64,000 nucleotides of DNA from Manis javanica (taxonomy: Eukaryota; Chordata; Mammalia; Pholidota; Manidae), in NCBI RefSeq assembly GCF_040802235.1, contig NC_133164.1:90264302-90328301 (forward strand). The letters are read 5' to 3'. Positions 57,601-64,000 of this stretch are shown here, one piece after another (positions within the stretch are counted from its first letter, which is position 1; each line of letters starts with the position of its first letter). Both the position numbers and the translations under genes were made by a program. The notes under the pieces are model-generated. The model saw nothing but the letters and a program-made list of their open reading frames with translations, did not search any database and had not been told where the DNA came from.

Positions 57601-58681
57601 TTATTCCTAAACTAGTAAGGAACTAGATTTGAGCAGAACAGGTATTAGTTACATAAGTTTACATAAACTAAAGAAAATAATTTTGTGTCTTTTTGTTTCA
57701 AATGTTGCTGATAAAGTGTTTTAACCTTGTTCTCTTAAACTGACAACAGTTTAGTAAATGACTATCTTTATGAGCAGAATTGAAACATCCTTCTCTCTAC
57801 TTGATCCCTCCAGAGTTTAAAAATTTTCAGTGACTGTTTTTGTATTCCATGGCAGTATGTTTATTTGCACGAGTTCAATAAGAATCTGCTTTCCTTGTGA
57901 GAAGACTACTTAAGAACACTGGTTATACTACCAGGGCTTTGACTGGAATGTCATACCTGAGAGACATGTGTATGGACTCAGATGTGAACAACTTTAAGGA
58001 ACTAAGATTGACTTTATAAAGCCAACAAAGCCCCTTAGAAGAACTGGCCTGGTACCTTGCTTACAGAGTTCCCAGCAGCCTTACCAGGTGAGTAAAGAAA
58101 GTCACTTCCTGGCAGGTGCAGAGACCTCGAGAAGAGAAGAATTCATCCAAATCTACAGGTACTGCAGGCAAAGACTGATGGCAAGTCTGGTTTGGCTGTC
58201 TGGCCTCAAGAGGCCTTTAAAAGTTCAATCTGAAATTCCTTACAAAAAGTTCCAGCAAAGCATATTTAAAAGAGCCTGTGTAATCAATTGCTCTTCTTGC
58301 TGCACCGGTGCAAATAATCAAGCCAGCTGTTAATTATTTTCTTAACCTAGTTACTTCTAGTAAAAATGAGAGTGATTTTAGAGAGAAGTATTGTTTCAAT
58401 AATGCAGCCTCCTTCCAGAATAAAAAATCCAACTCCAGATGTTGCTACATAACCTAATAACACAATTTGTTTTATCTTGCCTAGAAGCCACAAAACTGCA
58501 AATAGTAATAGAAATTAAACCCAGAATAGAAGCGCCAGCCTTCTGAGGCCCTCTCAACTGACCAGTGATGGAGACCTAGCTGCACCCTTTACTGCGCCCC
58601 CTTCTCAGCACGAAGCAGCCAGAGTGGTCATCGCCCCTTTTCCCTAGCAGCAGCTAGAGTCTCTATCTGTAGAAGAAAGAA
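54624..58681 (+). other. Shared non-coding body in ERV-B
   Basis: Collinear with ERV-A 13771-16898 at high identity by eye. It carries extra blocks absent from A (for example about 55262-55525 and a 17-base A run near 55583) and the later solo LTR. It holds the same splice-like cassette (58067-58087) and a small open frame 58088-58333 whose product resembles the one readable in ERV-D. No retroviral protein. Confidence 0.75.
56863..57385 (+). repeat. Solo ERV-A-type LTR inside ERV-B
   Basis: 523 bp, TGTAGGACCCC...AATCCAACA. TSD ATTG at 56859-56862 and 57386-57389. About a dozen differences from the ERV-A LTRs, so it is from an earlier copy. The uninterrupted site is visible in ERV-A near 15600 ('tttttctcactagagaaag'). 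Confidence 0.93.
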
Positions 58682-59485
58682 TGAGACCATACCCATAGCC
58701 TTCCCTGGTAAAAACAGGTATATAATCCCTCCTCCCGAGGGATAGTGGGCTTGTAACACTGGAGTGACCCCATGTGTCTCTACTTCTGCCTTCAACTCCT
58801 CCCGTGATTTCTGTATCATAGTTCAGCTGGTGCCCAGGTTGATGTATCATGATAATCTCTCATTCATAGCTGAATTTGAACCTAGGCATAGATATAGGAG
58901 AGAGCCGGTCTCGCTGACCTTAGCTGTGTTGTTAGAGATAGGAGTCGCAGCCGGAGTGGGAATGGGGACAGCCGCTATTGTCCAAGGGAACCAACATTAT
59001 GAAGGACTAAGGACAGCTATTGATGAAGACTTAAAGACCATAGAGCAATCCATTACAAAACTTGAAGAATCTCTGACTTCCCTCTCTGAAGTAGTCTTGC
59101 AGAATAGACAAGGGCTGGATCTGCTGTTCCTAAAAGAAGGAGGACTGTGTGCAGCTTTAAAAGAAGAATGCTGCTTTTATGCAGACCATTCCGGAATAGT
59201 AAGAGATTCAATGTCAAAGCTTAGAGAAGGGCTAGACCAGAGAAAGAACGGGAAGCCGGCCAAGGGCTATTTGAATCTTGGTTCACTAGATTCCCGTGGT
59301 TTACAACCCTGATATCCACTCTGTCTGGGCCCTTACTCATCCTTGTGTTGCTCCTCACTTTAGGACCCTGCATACTAAATCAGCTGATAACTTTTGTTAG
59401 AGAAAGAGTGAGTGCCGTTCATGTACTGATGTTGAGGCAACAATATCATTCACTCACCCAACAAGGAAACACAAACATTCCATGA
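58682..59485 (+). pseudogene. env: ERV-B env remnant: end of SU and TM
   Basis: Open frame 58764-59312 (182 codons) covers the SU end ([14 protein letters not shown]), a cleavage-like site RREPVS, fusion-peptide-like AAGVGMG, heptad repeat, and the immunosuppressive-domain/CX6CC region. One base loss near 59245 then shifts frame; the membrane span and tail continue in another frame to 59485. Better preserved than in ERV-A but still lacks most of SU and the signal peptide. Confidence 0.88.
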
Positions 59486-59515
59486 TTGGAATGTCCCTAA
59501 AGAGAAGTGGGGAAA

Positions 59516-60008
59516 TGTAGGATCTGAAGAATCAAAAGTTAGCATAAGTACAGCCATCTTAAAGGCTTAAATACCACCCCCTAACCTAGAAGGAGGAAAA
59601 TTATTAGAATCTTGAAAAACAAGTTAGTCAGCCAGTGTTAAATGTAGTGACCTTTAATTAGCTGACCTCAAATCAGTTAATCATACACACCAAGCTTATC
59701 TTGCTAGAACCACCCTAAACATTCCGAAGGTAATCTTATCTAACCAGACCCCATGATGTGGCCCCAGGCAAAGATTTATGTGTCTATTGAAAAACACTGT
59801 ATTGTGATTGTGGAAAATGTTGCCCCCTTTGCAAATGCTATAAAACCTTCTGGCTTTGTGTGCTCAGGGTTCTTGTTGAGACCCGCTGCATTGGGCTAAC
59901 TTGGACCCCAGCTAGCTGGTTCCTGAATAAATTCCTCTTGCTTATTGCATCAAGAGATGCCTTTCGTGAGTGATTTGGGGCGGCGTCCTCCTCTGGGAGA
60001 ATCCAACA
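59516..60008 (+). repeat. ERV-B 3' LTR
   Basis: 493 bp, preceded by 'aaagagaagtggggaaa'. Followed by TSD CCTC and the resumed ERV-L RT. Confidence 0.92.
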
Positions 60009-61080
60009 CCTCCACAGCCCCACCATCTGTCATGGACTTGTATCCCAGGACTTGGCTACATGGGAGAAACAGCTAACAGTGCAGCTTTACCATTATATTG
60101 ATATGATATCATGCTCACACCTGATTCTCTTTCAGATCTAGAAAGTGCAGCACCTAGACTGCTGCAGCATCTACAGGAGAAAGGATAGGCTGTGAACAGT
60201 ACCAAGGTTCAGGGACCTGGTTTGTCTGTCAGATTATTGGGGTTCATCTGGTTGGGTAAGACCAAAGTTATACCTGAAGCCGTTATAGATAAAGTCTGGG
60301 CATTTCCTACCCCTACAACTGTAGCATTGCTATAGGAGTTTTTGGGTCTCCTAGACTACTGGAGAGAGTTTATCCCACACTTGGCACAAATTCTGAAGCC
60401 CTTATACTGATTGGTAGGGAAGGGCATCAGGTGAGACTGGGATGAGACATGTGCATCTGCCTTTACTACATCAAAATGAGCAGACAGAGCCATGCAGGCC
60501 TGGAGTGTGATAGACCCATCAAGGGCCTGTGAGCTGGATGTTCATGTGACTAAAGACAGTTATGGCTGCAGTCTCTGACAGCAACTTGAATGAACTCGCC
60601 AACCTATTGGATTCTGGTCACAACTCTGGAAAGGGGCAGAGGTACAATACACTTTGATAGAAAAACAACTGGCTAATGTGTATCACACCTTCCTGGCTAC
60701 ACAACCCATCACTGGAATGGCCCCGATAAAGGTAATAACCACCTATCCCATCTTGGGGTGGGTATGAGAGTGGACCCAAAAACCAAGGAGTGGTGTGGCA
60801 CAAACACCCACACTGGACAAGTGGGGTGCTTATCTACAGCAGCATATTGCCCTCTCTAGTAGCCCCTTGAGTGAAGAACTCCAATGCTTATTGGGGCCAG
60901 TGACATATACTAGTGAAAAGCAGGAAGAACTTGCTTTCAAACCATTAGTAGCAGAGAGTCCCTATTGGGAGGGAAGAGCCCCTATACCCAAAGATGCATG
61001 GTACACAGATGGCTCCAGCTGTGGGCAGCCCCCAAAGTGGAGGGCCATAGCTTTCCATCCTAAGACTGAGACAAATATGG
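60009..61080 (+). pseudogene. pol: ERV-L RT remainder and RNase H start
   Basis: RT resumes with HSPTICHGLV. The catalytic site reads YIDM (second aspartate lost). Connection region is broken by stops. RNase H begins near WYTDGSSCG (in the frame 60795-61094). Confidence 0.75.
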
Positions 61081-61938
61081 ATGGAAGATGGTGAGGGGAA
61101 GAGCAGCCAATGTGCAGATTTGCAGGCTGTATGTCTTGTGATCAGCCAGGATCCTTCTCCTGTAGTGGTCTGCACTGACAGCTGGGCTGTTTATCAGGGC
61201 TTGACCCCGTGGCTACCAATCTGGTACCATGCCAACTGGCTGGTTGGTCACAGACCCCTTTGGGGGCAAGAGTTGTGGCAAGACTTAAGGACCTGTCATC
61301 AGACTAAAATAATTACAGTATACCATGTGACAGGTCATTTGCCACCGGCAACCCCAGGAAATGCAGCAGATAAATTGGCTAAGATATGTTGGTTAGAAGG
61401 AAAGCCTGCCTCTGAGGTAGCCCAATGGTTACATCAGCGTTTGTTGCATGTGGGGCAAAGGACAGTGTGGGCTGTAGCCCATCAGTGGGGCTTGCCCTGG
61501 ACCTTTGAAGAAGTTAGTAGAGCCTGGCAGGAGTGTGTCATATGCTCCAAAAGGGGCTTACACCGAGTTCCACAGCAACATGGGACAATAGCTAAGGGGC
61601 CTATATTCCTCATCAGGTGGCAGATAGACTATATTGGGCTTCTACCTGTGTCAGAAGAATATCAGTATGTGATGACTTGTGTGGACACAGCTACTGGACT
61701 TCTGGTTGCTTTTCCTACCTGTTGTGCAGACCAGCAGATGACCAAAAGAGGCCTGGAGCATCTCTTTGCTGTCTATGGCCAACCACAGGTAATTGAGAAT
61801 GATCAGGGTACCCATTTTACTGGGCATACACTGCAAGAATGGATGCAACAGCTGGGAACCAAATGGAAGTTTCATGTGCTATACAATCCTACCACAGAAG
61901 ACATGATAGAGAGGTACAATGACTTGTTAAACTCTTGA
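61081..61938 (+). pseudogene. pol: ERV-L RNase H end and integrase, 285-codon open frame
   Basis: One uninterrupted frame. RNase H part: VVVCTDSWAVYQGL and HVTGHLPP...GNAADKLAK. Integrase: an HHCC zinc domain (H...H...CVIC) and then the core with D in WQIDYIG, D in ENDQGTHFTG and E in MIERYN. The D,D-35,E-type triad is therefore present. It stops at NDLLNS, before the integrase C-terminal domain. Wording is ERVL/class III. Surrounding pol is dead, so it is a surviving fragment rather than a gene. Confidence 0.82.
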
Positions 61939-62811
61939 GTAAAGTCAGATACCAATAGTCTGCAGGGATGGTCAGTTCACCTATGGTCTGTGCTATGGCG
62001 TTTGAATGAGAAACCCAAAAGGGAGCCCTGAGCCCCATAGACATGTTAACACATATGGCTGCCTCCCCTGTACAACTGCAAGTACAAACCAAGGAAGAAT
62101 CACTGAAGCCAAGGTTCGGCCATCAGAATAACATCTTGCTGCCCAGCACCAACTGCACTGAACCCCGGAGACTCCAATGAGTGGACGTGGCCTTGGACCT
62201 TTTGACACATGAACAAATGATGGCTGGCTCTCCTGGCACCTTGGGAACAAGGCCTGGAAGCTGGCCTCCTGTGTATTCCTGGAATAACATCAGAGTGGCT
62301 GCCAACAGTCACAGTAGTATATCTTGAATGGCCAGAAGGGAGGAACATCTTACTGGGGAGTTTTGTTTTATTATTATGGCCAGTGTGTGCACCTCCAGTA
62401 GCACTATATATAGACCCTTCAGTAACCCTCATGGGGAAAGGAGTAAAAGTATGGTATACTAGACCTGGAAGGGACCCCCTTCCTGCTACAGTCCTATCAC
62501 AGGACCACTCTCTTGCTTGCATCCTACCTGATGGACATGATTTGCCTATGTTGGTGTCATTAAAACATGTGTCTTATTGCCCCTAAGGTCTTTGTTATTA
62601 GGAACCTCGTCTGGCTTGAGGATTATTATAATTTTTGTTACCTGTATCAAAATCTTAATGTATTTTAATTTTTGTTATTATCTCTAAGTTGTTGTTATTC
62701 TCTGTTGCTATTGTGGAATCTGGTTACAGTGCTCCAGCTTTCTCACACAGGGCCCATTACAGAAGACTGAGAGCATGTAGATTGTAATGTGAGAATCCTG
62801 GAGGGGTGGAG
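61939..62811 (+). pseudogene. ERV-L region after integrase
   Basis: Broken frames: WRLNEKPKREP, QTKEESLKPRFGHQNNILLP, then a frame 62383-62586 (PPVALYIDPSV, GKGVKVWYTRPGRDP, ACILPDGHDLPMLVSLKHV). The same blocks occur in ERV-E (20397-20961). In ERVL elements this place can hold a dUTPase-type domain, but I cannot confirm one. No env is seen. Confidence 0.55.
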
Positions 62812-63112
62812 TGTGGGGAAGTTGGGGCTCCTATGGCCAGGATCCTCACTGAACTTAAACCACCTGATGACATAACTGGCCTTTTGCTAGGCTACCACTT
62901 CCACACCTTTAGGCAATAAGCTATTATTGCACTATATAGAATGTTCGGCCCAGTTCCCTGGGCAGGGCAGAGACGCTAATGCTCAACATACTGCTGGGAA
63001 AACAAGCCTGGTAATAAAACCTTTCACCCCAAAGAAACATTCTACTGTCATTCCTTTGGTCACACTGCATCTATAGTGAACTTGCTGGGGGCTGAAACCC
63101 ATGGGCAAGACA
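62812..63112 (+). repeat. ERV-L 3' LTR
   Basis: 301 bp, TGTGGGGAAGTTGG...GGGCAAGACA, followed by TSD GCTAA. It differs from the 5' LTR at many positions (an old insertion). Confidence 0.9.
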
Positions 63113-63425
63113 GCTAATCCTTTATAATCATGTGTATGATTCACTTTAGCATGCTAAAAGGGACTTAATGTCTCAACAAGGGTGAACATTCTAAGACCAC
63201 TTTTAATAAGCCCACACCCTTAAGCCCTTTATCATGTTCCCCAAAATTCTCAACTACCTCTAAATCCCCTAGACAACACACCACCTCCGGCTCTCTTGTC
63301 CCCTCCTGGCATAAGCCAGGAGCTCTTCTCATTTTATCTCTAAATAAAAGCCTCTCCCTGGCTTTCCTACCTGGATTGTTTGCTATGTTCATTCTTTGAC
63401 TCCATGAACAAGAACCCTAGCATCA
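63113..63425 (+). repeat. Right part of the outer solo ERV-D-type LTR
   Basis: Resumes the LTR broken at 32353 and carries its AATAAA ('ctctaaataaaagcctc') and end 'ccctagcatca'. TSD CCAG follows. Confidence 0.88.
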
Positions 63426-63429
63426 CCAG

Positions 63430-63665
63430 CACCAAGCACCCTGGCACATATCTACATAGGCCACATAAGTGAGGCTTGAACCACAGCTGATCTGAGTCTT
63501 GGAACAACACACTGTGATCCTCCCAGAACATGATAGCATGAGAGGCTTAGGAGGAGCAATGTCAAGGCCATTTGCCACTCTGTTTACCGTCTCTGAAGGA
63601 GCCTGGCATGAGACAGTTCATTGCTTACTGGGATTTGATGAGATTTTCTGCCTCACCTGCCTGTA
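63430..63665. other. Host DNA between nest and the last LTR
   Basis: No gene or repeat recognised with confidence. Confidence 0.45.
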
Positions 63666-64000
63666 TGTCTTGCCAATGGGTTTCAGCCCTGGGCAAGTTC
63701 ACTATGGATTTAGTGTGACCAAAGAAAATGACAGCAAAACATTCTTGAGGTGAAAGGGTTATACCCAACTTTATTTCCAGGTGGCAGGTCAGTCACTAGA
63801 ATCCCATTTACTCAGAGTGAGTCTGCATGCAGCAAGCCAGTCTCTGCCTCTGGGCCCCTCTGTCCTCACAGCCATCCCCTGGGCCCCTGTCCACACAGTT
63901 GTCCTGCACAGCCGTCCTCTGGGCCTCTCTGCTTAGTCATCCCACACAGCCATCCTATGGGCCTCTGTCCTCGGTGCTGCCACCACTCCAACCTCTGCTC
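63666..64000 (-). repeat. Start of another ERVL-type LTR (cut by the window end)
   Basis: On minus it ends like the ERV-L LTR (TGTCTTGCC...GGTTTCAGCCC on plus, then 'gtgtgaccaaag', 'ggtgaaagggttat'). After about 63785 it diverges into repeated blocks of 25-40 bp built on 'cacagccatcc(c/t)ctgggcc'. The far end is beyond the window. Confidence 0.7.

Larger units (their letters stand above)
53619..60008 (+). mobile_element. ERV-B: defective gammaretrovirus-like provirus with shared non-coding body
   Basis: LTRs 53619-54111 and 59516-60008 (493 bp each, about six differences, roughly 1.2 percent). TSD CCTC at 53615-53618 and 60009-60012; the ERV-L RT reading resumes across it (LPQDYL / HSPTICHG). 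Leader, short gag start, non-coding body and env end correspond to ERV-A, but the LTR U3 is different. A solo ERV-A-type LTR (56863-57385) lies inside. No pro or pol. Confidence 0.93.
32354..63112 (+). mobile_element. ERV-L: class III (ERVL-like) provirus, hit by three later proviruses
   Basis: LTRs 32354-32503 plus 46840-46997 (5', split) and 62812-63112 (3'). TSD GCTAA at 32349-32353 and 63113-63117. Body order is gag, protease, RT, RNase H, integrase, then a post-integrase region; no env is recognised. Insertions: tandem ERV-F in the 5' LTR, ERV-H after gag, ERV-B inside RT. Removing them leaves about 6.5 kb. Many stops and frameshifts. The class call rests on the pol wording and the 5-bp TSD. 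Confidence 0.88.
32143..63425 (+). repeat. Solo ERV-D-type LTR, split by the ERV-L nest
   Basis: Left part 32143-32353 starts TGAGACAGGGACCATAAG and follows the ERV-D LTR to 'ttattatgctaa'. The right part, 63113-63425, resumes at 'gctaatcctttataatc', passes 'gattcactttagcatgct' and ends 'aagaaccctagcatca'. TSD CCAG at 32139-32142 and 63426-63429. It is the oldest layer of the nest. No internal ERV-D sequence is linked to it, so it is a solo LTR. Confidence 0.9.

Noticed and set aside
58764-59312. Intact, domesticated envelope (syncytin-like) gene
   Set aside because: Only the SU end and TM are present; the signal peptide and most of SU are missing and a frameshift precedes the membrane span.

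Overview
Placental-mammal nuclear DNA. The anchor is ZNF24 (ZSCAN3), on the minus strand, whose three coding exons join to 368 codons. Old MIR, L2 and L1 fragments and a CpG-island promoter agree with this. I saw no lineage-specific SINE (no Alu, B1 or carnivore/bovine type), so I do not name the species. Everything right of about 12.75 kb, upstream of the ZNF24 promoter, is a dense pile of endogenous retroviruses (ERVs). All of them are defective, and most boundaries are fixed here by TG...CA ends plus exact target-site duplications (TSDs).

Layout. 1-4.8 kb: non-genic host DNA with L2, L1 and MIR fragments. 4.8-12.5 kb: ZNF24 (3'UTR, zinc-finger exon, exon 3, SCAN exon, CpG-island promoter). 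12750-18256: ERV-A (plus, gammaretrovirus-like, tRNA-Pro primer site), splitting a MIR; its two 523-bp LTRs differ at one base that I could see. 18630-19492: solo LTR with four internal repeats, inside an L2. 19722-22804: ERV-E (minus, class III/ERVL-like) in the same L2. 23311-31787: ERV-D (minus, tRNA-Pro primer site), whose 3' LTR was hit by ERV-K (23632-26063, betaretrovirus-like, tRNA-Phe primer site). 32143-63425: a solo ERV-D-type LTR split by ERV-L (32354-63112, ERVL-like). ERV-L was in turn hit by (i) a tandem ERV-F provirus LTR-body-LTR-body-LTR (32504-46839, tRNA-Phe), (ii) ERV-H (48538-52563, minus, tRNA-His, HERV-H-like) and (iii) ERV-B (53619-60008, tRNA-Pro). ERV-B itself carries a solo ERV-A-type LTR (56863-57385). 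The window ends inside another ERVL-type LTR (63666 onward).

Main points. First, ERV-A, ERV-B and ERV-D carry three different LTR types but share one AT-rich non-coding body of about 2.2-4 kb. It replaces gag-pro-pol directly after a gag start followed within ten codons by a stop. In A and B an env fragment (end of SU plus TM) is attached where ERV-D has its polypurine tract and LTR. This looks like a non-autonomous, helper-dependent retroelement family built by recombination. Second, ERV-F is a true tandem provirus and carries a tRNA-Lys-derived insert in gag bracketed by an 8-bp direct repeat. Third, the insertions give a readable relative age order. No viral gene here is intact as a whole; the viral reading frames are described as remnants.

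All identities come from reading the sequence. Repeat-family names are by resemblance and were not searched against any library.
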